Part shown: piece after piece, positions 15,426 through 23,686 of the stretch
How positions within the stretch are numbered: position 1 is the first letter of the stretch
Layout: each line of letters starts with the position of its first letter
NCBI RefSeq assembly: GCF_014180715.1
Contig: NZ_JACEFC010000004.1
Span: 1-64,000, forward strand
Source: Nocardioides stalactiti
Lineage (GTDB): Bacteria; Actinomycetota; Actinomycetes; Propionibacteriales; Nocardioidaceae
Direction of reading: 5' to 3'
DNA: 64,000 bases
Notes under the pieces: model-generated
What the model was told of the DNA's origin: nothing
What the model saw: the letters and a program-made list of their open reading frames with translations, nothing else
The model's database searches: none
Translations under genes and position numbers: made by a program

Positions 15426-16358
15426 ATGGGCTGGACAGCGAACGACATCCCCGACCAGAGCGGCCGCGTCGCCGTCGTGACCGGCGCCAACGGCGGCCTC
15501 GGGCTCTCGACCGCACGCGACCTGGCGGCCAAGGGAGCCCATGTCGTCATGGCGGTGCGCAACGAGACGAAGGCGGCTGCCGCGGTCGAGCAGATCCGCG
15601 CCGCCGTACCGGACGCCTCGCTCGAGCTCGTCGCGCTCGACCTCTCCTCGCAGGCCTCGACCAAGGAGGCGGCCGCCACGATCCTCGCGGCTCACCCGAA
15701 GGTCGACCTCCTCGTCAACAACGCCGGCGTCATGGGCATCCCGCAGTCGAAGACGGTCGACGGCTACGAGATGCAGTTCGGTGTCGACCACCTCGGCCAC
15801 TGGACCCTGACCGCGCTGCTGCTCCCCGCTCTGGTGCAGACGACCGGATCGCGGGTCGTCACCGTGACCAGCACCGCCCACCACATGGGCCGCGCGGTCG
15901 ACCCCGCCAACCCGCACCTCGACGGCAACTACGGCGCCTGGAAGGCCTACGGCCAGGCCAAGCTCGCCAACTTCCACTTCGGACTGGGCCTCCAGCGCGA
16001 GCTCGAGAAGGCCGGCGCACCGACCACCAGCCTGATCGCGCACCCGGGCCTGTCCAACACCGACCTCCAGGCCGTCAGCGTCGAGGAGTCCGACGGGGAG
16101 TTCTGGGCAAAGTTCTTCCACCTCCTCTCCACCCGCATCGGGATGACCGCCGACGACGGGGCGCTCCCCCAGCTGCGCGCCGCGACCGACCCGGCCGCCC
16201 GGGGCGGCGAGTTCTACGGACCGCTCTTCGTGAACAACGGACGCCCGGTCCGCAAGCCGATCTTCCGCCGGCTGGGGATGAGCAGCGCGATCGCCAAGCT
16301 GTGGGAGGTCTCCGAACGGGAGACGGGCGTCAAGCTCAGCATCAGCTCGGGCGCGTGA
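15426..16358 (+). CDS. Short-chain dehydrogenase/reductase
   Basis: A 310-residue classical SDR. TGANGGLG (residues ~20-27) is the NAD(P)-binding glycine motif, NNAGVMG (~96-102) stabilises the central sheet, and the catalytic triad is Ser in TSTAHH (~155), Tyr in WKAYGQAKLANF and Lys four residues later. Overall pattern is like the retinol dehydrogenase/protochlorophyllide reductase-like branch of actinobacterial SDRs. The Arg in VMAVRN after the second strand suggests NADP(H). ATG 15426 follows AGAGGAG. The stop overlaps the GTG of the TetR gene (GTGA), so the pair is translationally coupled. Substrate unknown; likely a hydrophobic alcohol or ketone. Confidence 0.85.
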   Translation: MGWTANDIPDQSGRVAVVTGANGGLGLSTARDLAAKGAHVVMAVRNETKAAAAVEQIRAAVPDASLELVALDLSSQASTKEAAATILAAHPKVDLLVNNAGVMGIPQSKTVDGYEMQFGVDHLGHWTLTALLLPALVQTTGSRVVTVTSTAHHMGRAVDPANPHLDGNYGAWKAYGQAKLANFHFGLGLQRELEKAGAPTTSLIAHPGLSNTDLQAVSVEESDGEFWAKFFHLLSTRIGMTADDGALPQLRAATDPAARGGEFYGPLFVNNGRPVRKPIFRRLGMSSAIAKLWEVSERETGVKLSISSGA

Positions 16359-16945
16359 GCGGCCAGCCGACCGACAAGGCGGCCGCGGTCCGCAGGGCGA
16401 TGCGGAGCGTGGTCGCCGAGGCCGGGTTCCACGGGGCGTCGATGAGCACCGTCGCGCGCGAGGCGGGCGTCGCGACGGGTACGGCGTACACGCACTACGC
16501 CTCCAAGGACGACCTGGTCCTCGCGACGTACTGCGACACCAAGTCCGAGCTCGGACGGGCTGCCACCGCGGGCCTCGACCAGGACGCCGCGCCGGCCGAC
16601 CGGTTCCACTCGCTCTGGCTGGCGTACTACTCCTTCCTGCGCGCGCACCCCGAACACGCGAAGTTCCTGCTCCAGGTGGACCACTCGCCGTACCGGCACC
16701 CGGCCCACGAGGCTGCCATGGCCCAGGAGGACGACCCGCTCGTCGCGCAGGTCCTCGCGCCCGACCTGGCCGCGCTCCTGCTGCCGCTGCCGCCGGACGT
16801 CCTCTACGACCTGGCGCTCGGGCCCGCGGTCCGGCTCGCCGCCGGCGGGCTGGAGCTCACCGACGCCCAGCTCGCCGACGTCGCCCACGCCTGCTGGCGC
16901 GCGGTGACGCTCCCGGACGACGACCCCGAGGCACCCGGCCGGTAG
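16355..16945 (+). CDS. TetR family transcriptional regulator
   Basis: A 196-residue regulator. The N-terminal helix-turn-helix region reads FHGASMSTVAREAGVATGTA followed by YTHYASKDDLV (residues ~23-55), diagnostic for TetR proteins. The C-terminal helical domain binds an unknown ligand. I take GTG 16355, which overlaps the SDR stop codon by 4 nt, in preference to upstream in-frame codons inside the SDR gene. The operator-like palindrome at 15397-15414, upstream of the SDR gene, would let it repress its own operon. Confidence 0.85.
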   Translation: MSGQPTDKAAAVRRAMRSVVAEAGFHGASMSTVAREAGVATGTAYTHYASKDDLVLATYCDTKSELGRAATAGLDQDAAPADRFHSLWLAYYSFLRAHPEHAKFLLQVDHSPYRHPAHEAAMAQEDDPLVAQVLAPDLAALLLPLPPDVLYDLALGPAVRLAAGGLELTDAQLADVAHACWRAVTLPDDDPEAPGR

Positions 16946-16960
16946 GTCGGGGACCACCGC

Positions 16961-16966
16961 TACGTT
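16961..16966 (+). promoter_or_regulatory. -10-like hexamer of a leaderless promoter
   Basis: TACGTT lies 7 nt before the GTG at 16974 with no Shine-Dalgarno sequence, favouring 16974 over the earlier codon at 16965. Confidence 0.35.
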
Positions 16967-16973
16967 GTCCCTC

Positions 16974-17654
16974 GTGTCGACGTCCCTCCGCAGCTCCCGT
17001 CGAGGGCTTGGCCCGATCGTCGGCGTCCACGTCGCCCTCTTCGCCGGCGGCGCGATCGCGCTGTCGCTCACGCCGCCCGCGCAGGGCTGGGGCGTCCTCG
17101 CGTGCGTCGTCGGGTACGTCGTCGCACTGCTCGCCGTGTGCCGAGGGACCGGTCGCGCCGACCTCGGCGCGTTGGCCGGCTTCCTCGTGCTCGTCTCCGT
17201 CTTCCAGGTGCTGCCCGACTGGGTGCTGGCCGACCTCGTCGGCACGCTGCGCTTCCCCGACACCGGCGGGCCCCGCGTCGACGACGTCATCCCGCTCGCG
17301 ATGGCCGCGATGTGGGTCGCGCCGCTGTTCGCGGCCGTCGCCCTGAGCGGAGGCCGACCCGGCCGTGCGGCCGCGCTTGCCGCCGCGATCTTCCTCGGCA
17401 CCGAGCTCCTCGCCCCGGTGCTCGACCTCTGGGAGCCGACCGGTGCCACCCAGCGGTGGCAGGGCGTCGCGGTCTACGTCATCCCCGCCGAGGCCGCGCT
17501 CGGCTGGGCGACCGCCACCGCGTTCGCCCTCGTCAAGGACCGGTCGTGGACCGTCCGCGCCGGCGCCGCGCTCGCCGTCTCGACGTTCTACCTCGGTGCC
17601 CTCGTCCTGGCGCACTTCGTCATCGACGTCGCCGACTGGCGCCTGACCTTCTGA
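16974..17654 (+). CDS. Polytopic membrane protein of unknown function
   Basis: A 226-residue protein with about seven hydrophobic helices, including IVGVHVALFAGGAIALSL, WGVLACVVGYVVALLAVC, LGALAGFLVLVSVFQVLPDW and AALAVSTFYLGALVLAHFVI. The loop DTGGPRVDDVIP between helices 3 and 4 and LDLWEPTG later are the only notable polar stretches. I do not recognise the family; the shape suggests a small enzyme or lipid-modifying membrane protein rather than a transporter. It follows the TetR gene by 28 bp and converges with the second TetR gene, leaving a 7-bp gap. Confidence 0.6.
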   Translation: MSTSLRSSRRGLGPIVGVHVALFAGGAIALSLTPPAQGWGVLACVVGYVVALLAVCRGTGRADLGALAGFLVLVSVFQVLPDWVLADLVGTLRFPDTGGPRVDDVIPLAMAAMWVAPLFAAVALSGGRPGRAAALAAAIFLGTELLAPVLDLWEPTGATQRWQGVAVYVIPAEAALGWATATAFALVKDRSWTVRAGAALAVSTFYLGALVLAHFVIDVADWRLTF

Positions 17655-17661
17655 CGGCGCG

Positions 17662-18276
17662 CTACTCCGCGGCCAGGTCCTTGCCGAGCGCCGTGAAGAG
17701 CTCGACGGCACTCTTCATCCGCGCCGCCTCGACCTCGGGCCGCGGATAGCTGTAGCTGACGATCGTCTCGCCGTCGAACATGTGGATCGCCGACGTCACG
17801 GCGAGGCGGACGAGGTCCTCGGGGAGGCCGAGCCCCTCGAAGTTGGCGACCGCTCGCGCCTCGATCATCTCGTAGAGCGACTGCGTGATCGGGGCGAGTC
17901 GTTCGCGCAGGTCGGGCTCGGTGCGCGCGGCGACCAGGACCTCGAACCAGACCACGTTGGTCTCGTGCCGGATCCGCGCCCGCGCGAACGCGAGGATGTC
18001 GTCGATCCCGAGCGGCACCCCGTCGGCGCGCAGGTCGTCGAACGCCGCCGAGTGGCGTGCCGCCACCTCCTCGGCCGCGGCGATGATCAGGTCCAGGCGG
18101 GACCCGAAGTGGCGGAAGAGCCCGCCCTTCGACACCCCCGACCGCGCGCAGATCTCACCCAGCGACGTGCGGTGGTAGCCGACCTGCTCGATCGACTCGA
18201 TCGTCGCCTCGACCAGCTTGCCGATCGTCTCGGTACGACGCTGCTCCTGCGTCCGCCGTACCGGAGTCGCGCTCAT
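17662..18276 (-). CDS. TetR family transcriptional regulator
   Basis: A 204-residue regulator. YHRTSLGEICARSGVSKGGL plus FRHFGSRLDLI (residues ~33-64) is a standard TetR helix-turn-helix. The C-terminal domain is helical with no recognised ligand signature. The ATG at 18276 overlaps the stop of the deacylase gene by 4 nt (ATGA), so the regulator is the second gene of that operon. The palindrome ACCGATCGGT just upstream of the deacylase gene is the probable operator, which would make the operon self-regulating. Confidence 0.85.
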   Translation of the reverse strand: MSATPVRRTQEQRRTETIGKLVEATIESIEQVGYHRTSLGEICARSGVSKGGLFRHFGSRLDLIIAAAEEVAARHSAAFDDLRADGVPLGIDDILAFARARIRHETNVVWFEVLVAARTEPDLRERLAPITQSLYEMIEARAVANFEGLGLPEDLVRLAVTSAIHMFDGETIVSYSYPRPEVEAARMKSAVELFTALGKDLAAE

Positions 18277-20036
18277 CCCACGAGCTGGGGCTCGCTCGTC
18301 GACGCCCGGAGGAACTGACCGGTACGACGCACGCCGAGGACCTCAGCCGCGGTGCCCCCGCCGAACACGTACTCGCCGTTGACGAGCACGGCGACGACGG
18401 CGTCGTCGTTGCGGTTGACCATGCGGGACAGGTTGCCATACGACGCGACGGTGCTCTCGTGGTACTCGTCGAGCCGGTCGTCGAGGGCGTTCGGGTCGAC
18501 GACCACGAGGTCGGCGCGGTCGCCGAGCCGGAGGTGGCCGGCGTCGAGGCCGTACCAGTCAGCCAGCTCGCCGGTCAGCCGGTGCACGGCGTGCTCGATC
18601 GTCATGAACGGCCGCCCGGCGACCTCCGCGTCCCGGACCCGGCGCAGCAGCCGCAGGCCGAAGTTGTAGAACGCCATGTTGCGCAGGTGCGCGCCGGCGT
18701 CGGAGAAGCCGAGCTGGATCGCCGGCGAGGTCGCGAGCTTGTCGAGCATCGCCGGCCGGTCGTTGGAGATCGTCGTGCGCCAGCGGACCTTCGTGCCGTG
18801 CTCGACGACGAGGTCGAGGAACGCGTCGACCGGGTGCACGCCGCCCCGCTCCTTGCCGACCTGGCCGAAGGTCTTGCCGATCGTGTCCGTGTCCGGGCAG
18901 TCGACGATCTCGGCGTCGAAGAAGTCGCGGTGCCACACCCGCAGGCCGAACTTCGAGTCGTAGTCCTTGCGGAACCAGCGCCGGTACTCCTCGTCCTGGA
19001 GCAGCGCGTTGCGCTCGACCTCCTCGGCGAGGTGCAGCGCCGCCGCACCCGAGCCGAACTCCTCGAAGATGACCAGGTCGATCCCGTCGGCGTACACCTC
19101 GAACGGCACCGGCAGGTGCTGCCAGCGGAAGTCGCCACCCAACGCGTTGAGGACGCGGGCGCTCGGCGGCATGACCGCCATCACCGCGCGGCTGGCCTTG
19201 ATGTCGGCGGCCGACAACAGGCTCGTCTTGAGCGGCTTGCGGACGATGCCGAGGGTGCTCAGCATCATCGCGAGGACGCTGCGCGGGGACTGGATGTCCG
19301 GACCGCCCTGGAGCACCCGGCGGCGCTTGCGCAGGATCGCGTTGAGGCGGCGGCGCTCGCGAGCACCGGCGTACGTCGACGGCAGGGTGCGCGAGCGGCA
19401 GGTCTCACCGTCGAGCTTGTCGAACATCAGCTGCTGCGCCGACATGCCGACGAAGCCCGCGTCGAGGGCCTCGGTCAGCCACTTCTCCATCGTGTCGCGC
19501 TCGGCGGCGGACGCGCGGACACCGTCCTGGGTCGCGCGGTCCAGGCCCATCGCGGCGGCGCGCAGGTCGGAGTGGCCGATGAAGGCGGCGACGTTGGGGC
19601 CGAGCGGCAGGTCCTCGAGCGCGGCGACGTACTCCCCCGCGCTCGACCAGGTCTTCGCCCGGTCGACCGCGTCGATGACGTGGGCCCGCGGGATCGCCTC
19701 GACGCGTCCGAAGAGGTCACCGGCATCGGTCGGGTCGACGTGGACGGTCGACAGCGAGCACGAGCCCACGAGGATCGTCGTCACGCCGTGCCGCACCGAC
19801 TCCACGAGCCCCGGATCGTTGAGCACCTCGACGTCGTAGTGGGTGTGGATGTCGACCATGCCCGGCATGACCCACTGGCCGGCGGCGTCGACGACCCGCG
19901 GGCAGCCGGCCTCGTCGAGCGGCGCCGTGCTGATCGCCGCGACCCGGCCGTCGAGGATGCCGACGTTGGCGACCTGCGGCGCAGAGCCGGTGCCGTCGAA
20001 GAGGAGCCCGTTGTTGATGACGACGTCGAAGGTCAT
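18273..20036 (-). CDS. N-acyl-D-amino-acid deacylase / amidohydrolase family protein
   Basis: A 587-residue member of the D-aminoacylase-type amidohydrolases. MVDIHTHYD (residues ~58-66) supplies the metal-binding HxH, LVGSCSLST (~91) the bridging Cys, AAFIGHSDLR (~152) a further His, and LGFSDAGAHLRNM (~450) the catalytic Asp. The family hydrolyses N-acyl-D-amino acids or related amides with zinc. Length is within the family range (480-600). The ATG at 20036 has ACCGATCGGT centred ~17 bp upstream, presumably bound by the co-transcribed TetR protein. The true substrate may be a different cyclic or linear amide, since paralogues in actinobacteria are diverse. Confidence 0.8.
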   Translation of the reverse strand: MTFDVVINNGLLFDGTGSAPQVANVGILDGRVAAISTAPLDEAGCPRVVDAAGQWVMPGMVDIHTHYDVEVLNDPGLVESVRHGVTTILVGSCSLSTVHVDPTDAGDLFGRVEAIPRAHVIDAVDRAKTWSSAGEYVAALEDLPLGPNVAAFIGHSDLRAAAMGLDRATQDGVRASAAERDTMEKWLTEALDAGFVGMSAQQLMFDKLDGETCRSRTLPSTYAGARERRRLNAILRKRRRVLQGGPDIQSPRSVLAMMLSTLGIVRKPLKTSLLSAADIKASRAVMAVMPPSARVLNALGGDFRWQHLPVPFEVYADGIDLVIFEEFGSGAAALHLAEEVERNALLQDEEYRRWFRKDYDSKFGLRVWHRDFFDAEIVDCPDTDTIGKTFGQVGKERGGVHPVDAFLDLVVEHGTKVRWRTTISNDRPAMLDKLATSPAIQLGFSDAGAHLRNMAFYNFGLRLLRRVRDAEVAGRPFMTIEHAVHRLTGELADWYGLDAGHLRLGDRADLVVVDPNALDDRLDEYHESTVASYGNLSRMVNRNDDAVVAVLVNGEYVFGGGTAAEVLGVRRTGQFLRASTSEPQLVG

Positions 20037-20046
20037 GGCTACATAG

Positions 20047-20060
20047 AAACCGATCGGTCT
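20047..20060. promoter_or_regulatory. TetR-type operator before the deacylase gene
   Basis: AAACCGATCGGTCT contains the perfect 10-bp palindrome ACCGATCGGT (20049-20058), 12 bp upstream of the deacylase ATG. It resembles TetR-family operators; the regulator encoded in the same operon is the likely ligand. Confidence 0.65.
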
Positions 20061-20153
20061 TTATCTTGTCAATGGTCGGTCCGAGCCGAGGACGGGTCGG
20101 TGACGAACCACTGGTGGCAGCACCACCCGACACCCACCCGGTGAGGACTCACC

Positions 20154-20369
20154 ATGAACACGAACGACGTACACACCCCCGCTCGACGCAAGCACCTGCT
20201 CACCGACGAGGAGCTCGCCTCCCACGCGGGCGCCGGCCCCGACGAGATCACCCAGGGTCATCGCCAGGGCAACGGGATCCGCGTGCACCGCACCTACATC
20301 ATCGCGGTGTCACTCGTCACGCTGGCGCTCGTCGTCCTCGCGATCGCGATGGCCAGCGTCACCATGTGA
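20154..20369 (+). CDS. Small single-pass membrane protein
   Basis: A 71-residue protein from ATG 20154 behind GGTGAGGA. It has a polar N-terminal half (ARRKHLLTDEELASHAG) and one C-terminal helix (TYIIAVSLVTLALVVLAIAMA) reaching almost to the end. The polar half would be cytoplasmic if the Arg/Lys residues stay inside. It is divergent from the deacylase gene and close to the convergent toxin gene. No family recognised. Confidence 0.5.
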   Translation: MNTNDVHTPARRKHLLTDEELASHAGAGPDEITQGHRQGNGIRVHRTYIIAVSLVTLALVVLAIAMASVTM

Positions 20370-20406
20370 CCCGGCGCGTCCACTGCGCCAGGACGATCGC
20401 TGGTCC

Positions 20407-20856
20407 TCAGCGCGGACGCGGAACGTCGACGACCTCGACGATCTCGCCCAGACCCACGAAGTCGTCCGGGTTGGTGGTGAAGAGGGGCAGGTCGTTGGCA
20501 GCGGCGACCGCAGCGATCATCAGGTCCGCGACCCGACGTCGTGGAGTGCGTCCTGCGGCGAGCACGGCAGCGTTGATCCGACCGAAGAGTCGCGCGGCAT
20601 CGGCATCGAACGGGATCGGCTCGAACTCGTGCTCGATCCGTTGCAGCACCTCGATCCGTCGTGCACGCTCAGCCCTCGCTGCGACGTCATCGCCGTCGAC
20701 CAGGTGCACACCGGCCGACAGCTCGGCCAAGGACACAGCGCTGATCGCCATCTCCTCCGGCAGCGACTGCTCCGCGATACCGCGGCGGAGGATCAGGATG
20801 TTGGTGTCGAGCAGCCCCTGGCGCGGCGTCTCCCCGGCCGCGACGTCACCGGCCAA
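20407..20856 (-). CDS. PIN-domain toxin, VapC type
   Basis: A 149-residue PIN domain. GLLDTNILILRRG (Asp ~17), ISAVSLAELSAG (Glu ~45), VADLMIAAVAAAN (Asp ~111) and FTTNPDDFVGLG (Asp ~129) hold the acidic residues that bind Mg2+/Mn2+ in VapC ribonucleases. GTG 20856 lies 11 nt inside the antitoxin gene, so the pair is co-translated. VapC toxins usually cleave tRNA or rRNA; the specific target cannot be read from sequence. Confidence 0.85.
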   Translation of the reverse strand: MAGDVAAGETPRQGLLDTNILILRRGIAEQSLPEEMAISAVSLAELSAGVHLVDGDDVAARAERARRIEVLQRIEHEFEPIPFDADAARLFGRINAAVLAAGRTPRRRVADLMIAAVAAANDLPLFTTNPDDFVGLGEIVEVVDVPRPR

Positions 20857-21112
20857 AGGGATCGACGTCCTCGTCGTAGGCCTCGTGCTGCTCGGCTCGG
20901 AACTGCTCGAGGTCGATCGCGGGCGCTGCCCGGGACCCGATGACGAAGTCGATGCGCGTCACGAACCGCTGGCGACCTCGCAGCGGAATCAGCTCTCCGA
21001 TCTGGCGTCCCGCCCGCGTCACGGTGAAGGAGATCCCGTCTTCGACGGCGTCCATGATCTCCTTCGACCGCAGCCTCAGGTCGCGCTGACTGATCTCGGA
21101 GACCGCACTCAT
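20846..21112 (-). CDS. Antitoxin, Phd/YefM-like
   Basis: An 88-residue protein from ATG 21112 (a GTG at 21121 is an alternative). MSAVSEISQRDLRLRSKEIM is the N-terminal DNA-binding module typical of Phd/YefM antitoxins. FTVTRAGRQIGELIPL continues it, and the acidic C-terminus (EQHEAYDEDVDPFG) is the probable toxin-neutralising tail. It overlaps the toxin gene by 11 nt. A cluster of GGTAGCACC and GGTGCTACC half-sites directly upstream (21122-21150) is the likely autoregulatory operator. Confidence 0.8.
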   Translation of the reverse strand: MSAVSEISQRDLRLRSKEIMDAVEDGISFTVTRAGRQIGELIPLRGRQRFVTRIDFVIGSRAAPAIDLEQFRAEQHEAYDEDVDPFGR

Positions 21113-21121
21113 GTCCAGCAC

Positions 21122-21150
21122 GGTAGCACCAGGTGCTACGAGGTGCTACC
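21122..21150. promoter_or_regulatory. Toxin-antitoxin operator with repeated half-sites
   Basis: GGTAGCACC (21122-21130), GGTGCTAC (21132-21139) and GGTGCTACC (21142-21150) form one inverted and one direct repeat immediately upstream of the antitoxin start. This is the arrangement expected for antitoxin-toxin conditional cooperativity. Confidence 0.6.
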
Positions 21151-21170
21151 TCCCACCGGCCTGCCTCCCG

Positions 21171-21452
21171 TCAGAGGTAGAGGTCGGTGCGGCCGTCGTC
21201 GGGGCGCGGCCCGACCCGCGGCGTGTGACCGTCGGGCGGGTCCTGCCGTCGCGTCACCCGGTCGAGGAGCTCCGCCCCTGCCGCGTCCCGCGCCCCGACC
21301 TGTCCCGCGAGCTCGCCCGACAGCTCGACGTACTCCTTCGTCCACCCCCAGCGCTGCCCCGCCGAGCTGTCGGGATCGTCGATCGCCTCGGACAGCCGCC
21401 GCATCCGGCCATAGACGTCCCGCACGGGCGGCGGCGCCGGCGGGATCTCCAT
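21171..21452 (-). CDS. Small hypothetical protein
   Basis: A 93-residue soluble protein from ATG 21452 with GGGAGA upstream. The N-terminus is Pro-rich (MEIPPAPPPVRDVYGRM), followed by a helical middle (WTKEYVELSGELAGQV) and a polar, Arg/Asp-rich tail. A longer overlapping frame on the same strand is less plausible. It is upstream of the toxin-antitoxin operon in the same direction but with its own start signals. No family recognised. Confidence 0.45.
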   Translation of the reverse strand: MEIPPAPPPVRDVYGRMRRLSEAIDDPDSSAGQRWGWTKEYVELSGELAGQVGARDAAGAELLDRVTRRQDPPDGHTPRVGPRPDDGRTDLYL

Positions 21453-21510
21453 AGGTCTCCCATCGGACCGGGGGGCACGAAGGTGAGCGTCGTTGCCGTT
21501 TCAAGCATCG

Positions 21511-21539
21511 TTGTCACGCGCCCGCCGCTGCGATACACC
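21511..21539 (+). promoter_or_regulatory. Possible sigma70-like promoter
   Basis: TTGTCA (21511-21516) and TACACC (21534-21539) are 17 bp apart, about 170 bp before the GTG at 21709. The -10 match is poor, so this is tentative. Confidence 0.25.
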
Positions 21540-21708
21540 TGGTACCGACGAAGCGCTCGGAGACATCTCCCCCTTACGCAGACAGGGTGCCCCCGAGCGT
21601 TTCGTCGTCTGCGTGGGCGGCCCGGACGAAACTTCCGGTATCACGGCCCGTCGCTCGCGCCTCCTCCTAGCAGAAGCCACTGCTCCCGGTGGCAAGGAGG
21701 TGAGCGAC

Positions 21709-22680
21709 GTGACCGAGTGCGTCGACCAGGCACTGCCGTTGACCTTGCTCCTCGGCTCCCCCAACACCTGGGAGCTGAGCGTCAGCGACACCCGCGGCAT
21801 CATCCGCGCCGTCGTCACCCTCACCGACCTCGGGCGGCGTCCGGGTGACTGGCCCGTGGGGGTCACGACCGAGCAGGTCGTCGACCTGCTGCTCGGCTGC
21901 CTGGCCCTGGCCAGGGCGCGTCAGGACACGGACCTGGCCGAGGAGCTGGGCACCTGCCTCGCCTGCCTCGAAGCTCCGGCCACCCCGTCGACACCCGCTC
22001 CCGTACGGGTGCCGGCCGACGTCCTCGCCGCCGCGTCGCACTGGCTCTCCGAGCACGGCGCCGGCGACCTGCGGACCCTGGCGTGGAGCGCCCGGGCGCG
22101 GATCGCCGCCGGCTGCCCCGCCTCCGCGCGGGTGCTGCTGGCCGACGCTGCGATCTCACCCGGGTACGGCGCGCTCGTCGGCCACGCGACCCGCGACATC
22201 GCCGTCACCGTCGCCACGCTGGCCGCCCGGCTGGGAGTCCACGACGAGACGCTCGAGGCGGTCCTCGCCGACGCACCGGCGCCCGCCGCCCCTCCGGTCG
22301 GCCTGCGCCCGCTCGCGACCGACCTCTCCGACCGCGACCGCGGCCGGCTCCTCGCCGCCGACCTCGTCAGCCGCGGGTCACAGCCGACCCTGTCCGGCGC
22401 GGACCAGGAGGTCGCCGGCAACGAGCTGGTCGCGGGCGCACTGACCGCCGCCGAGACCTACGACCTGGCGTGGTTCGCCGTGGCCGTCCGCGGGATGGTC
22501 CGGCTCCCCCACCTGCCGCGCCGGCTCGTCCGCGACGCCGTCACCTTCCTCGCCACCCAGCAGCACCGCTCGGGCGCGATGGGGGCACCGATCACCGAGG
22601 ACCCCCGCGAGCGTCGCGACCAGCACCGCGAGTGGACGCTGATGGCGACCGCCGCGCTCGTCGAGGCCGCGGGCGCCTGA
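21709..22680 (+). CDS. Hypothetical helical protein
   Basis: A 323-residue Ala/Leu-rich protein. I take GTG 21709 because AAGGAGG (21694-21700) sits 8 nt before it, and the upstream part of the frame looks non-coding. It is predicted almost wholly helical with an early hydrophobic segment (VVDLLLGCLALARA) and a late conserved-looking AAETYDLAWFAVAVRGM followed by HLPRRLVRDAVTFLATQQ and REWTLMATAALVEAA. This is a superhelical, possibly toroid-like arrangement. There is no signal peptide or clear active site. It converges with the SGNH lipoprotein gene. I cannot name a family. Confidence 0.55.
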   Translation: MTECVDQALPLTLLLGSPNTWELSVSDTRGIIRAVVTLTDLGRRPGDWPVGVTTEQVVDLLLGCLALARARQDTDLAEELGTCLACLEAPATPSTPAPVRVPADVLAAASHWLSEHGAGDLRTLAWSARARIAAGCPASARVLLADAAISPGYGALVGHATRDIAVTVATLAARLGVHDETLEAVLADAPAPAAPPVGLRPLATDLSDRDRGRLLAADLVSRGSQPTLSGADQEVAGNELVAGALTAAETYDLAWFAVAVRGMVRLPHLPRRLVRDAVTFLATQQHRSGAMGAPITEDPRERRDQHREWTLMATAALVEAAGA

Positions 22681-22684
22681 CGAC

Positions 22685-23581
22685 CTAGGAGCCGAGCTCC
22701 TCGAGCACCCGGGCCGCGACGGCCTCGCCCTCGGCGGCGTACGGGTGGAAGACCACGGCGCCGCCGCCCACGACGGTCAGGCCCGCCATCCACGGATCCT
22801 CCGCGCACGTGTCGTGGCCTGCGCTCGGCTCGAACATGTCGACGTACGTCGCGCCGATCGCGTCGGCGCCCGCCTGGAGCGCGTCGTTGAATCCCTCGAC
22901 GATCCCCCGCGCCCACGCCTCGTCGCCGGGCGCGAGCGGAAGCTGATCGCAGGAGCCCGACGGCGGCACGATCTGCGGGTAGCCGATCACGATGACCTCT
23001 GCGTTGGGGGCGCGGTCTCTGATCGCCTGGAGCGCCCCCTCGACGTTGCGCGCCAGGTCGTCGAACCGCTCAGCAGCCGGCCCCTGGGGCGAGCTCGCGT
23101 CGAGGGTCGTGCAGGGATCGGGCGAGTCGCCGAGGTTGCCCTTCGCGTAGGCCGCCGCGCAGCCGAAGATCCGCGCGATGAGCCCGAAGTCGTTGGCCCC
23201 GAGCCGGAACGTGACCAGGTCCGTGTCCTCGTCGACACCGTCGATCTGAGGGCCCTGGATCTCCAGGCCGCGGGGCGTCGTCTGGGCGCCGACCACGTCC
23301 TCCGTGGTCGCCCCGTTGCAGCTGTGGTCCTGGAGCTCGAGGCCGAGCTCCTCGGCGATCTGGTGCGGATAGTTCACGGTCGTCTGCGCGCAGTTGTCGT
23401 CGCGCGAGAACGGCCCGGTCCCGGGCGCCGCGGTGTAGGAGTCACCGAAGGCGACGTACTGGTCGCCCTCCCCGATCACCCGGGCCGCGTCACCGTCCTT
23501 CTCGGACGCGTCGTCCTCGCAGCCCGTGGCTGCCAGCCCCAGCACCAGGCACGCGGCCAGCGCAGTGAACGATCCCCTCAC
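22685..23581 (-). CDS. SGNH/GDSL-type lipoprotein hydrolase
   Basis: A 298-residue protein starting at GTG 23581 with TAGGGT 6 nt upstream. Residues 1-20 form a lipoprotein signal with lipobox LAATGC. Catalytic features: FGDSYTAAPG (block I, Ser ~48), TFRLGANDFG (block III, Asn ~131) and VVFHPYAAEGEAV (block V, His ~281, with the DxxH-equivalent shortened). Several Cys probably form disulfides. Related actinobacterial enzymes are lipases or esterases with SGNH fold. Cell-surface location follows from the lipobox. It is divergent from the AbiEi-like gene, with a copy of the 45-nt palindromic repeat in between. Confidence 0.85.
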   Translation of the reverse strand: MRGSFTALAACLVLGLAATGCEDDASEKDGDAARVIGEGDQYVAFGDSYTAAPGTGPFSRDDNCAQTTVNYPHQIAEELGLELQDHSCNGATTEDVVGAQTTPRGLEIQGPQIDGVDEDTDLVTFRLGANDFGLIARIFGCAAAYAKGNLGDSPDPCTTLDASSPQGPAAERFDDLARNVEGALQAIRDRAPNAEVIVIGYPQIVPPSGSCDQLPLAPGDEAWARGIVEGFNDALQAGADAIGATYVDMFEPSAGHDTCAEDPWMAGLTVVGGGAVVFHPYAAEGEAVAARVLEELGS

Positions 23582-23587
23582 GCGGAA

Positions 23588-23593
23588 ACCCTA
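23588..23593 (-). promoter_or_regulatory. -10-like hexamer of a leaderless promoter (SGNH hydrolase)
   Basis: On the minus strand TAGGGT lies 6 nt before the GTG at 23581. Confidence 0.45.
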
Positions 23594-23641
23594 CGGCCCG
23601 ACCCCACCCTCGCGTGGCCGACCGCGCCGGACGGGTGCCTC

Positions 23642-23686
23642 TGCGGTGCTCAGCCCGCAGGATCTGCCGGTGCAGCACCGCACAAG
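23642..23686. repeat. 45-nt palindromic repeat, copy 1
   Basis: Identical at 44 of 45 positions to the sequence at 24685-24729; the single difference is a G for C at 23672. The outer arms TGCGGTGCT and AGCACCGCA form a 9-bp stem. The two copies bracket the AbiEi/DUF559-like gene. Confidence 0.9.

Noticed and set aside
18459-20144. A 561-residue plus-strand open frame
   Set aside because: Antisense to the D-aminoacylase-like gene; no motif and skewed composition.
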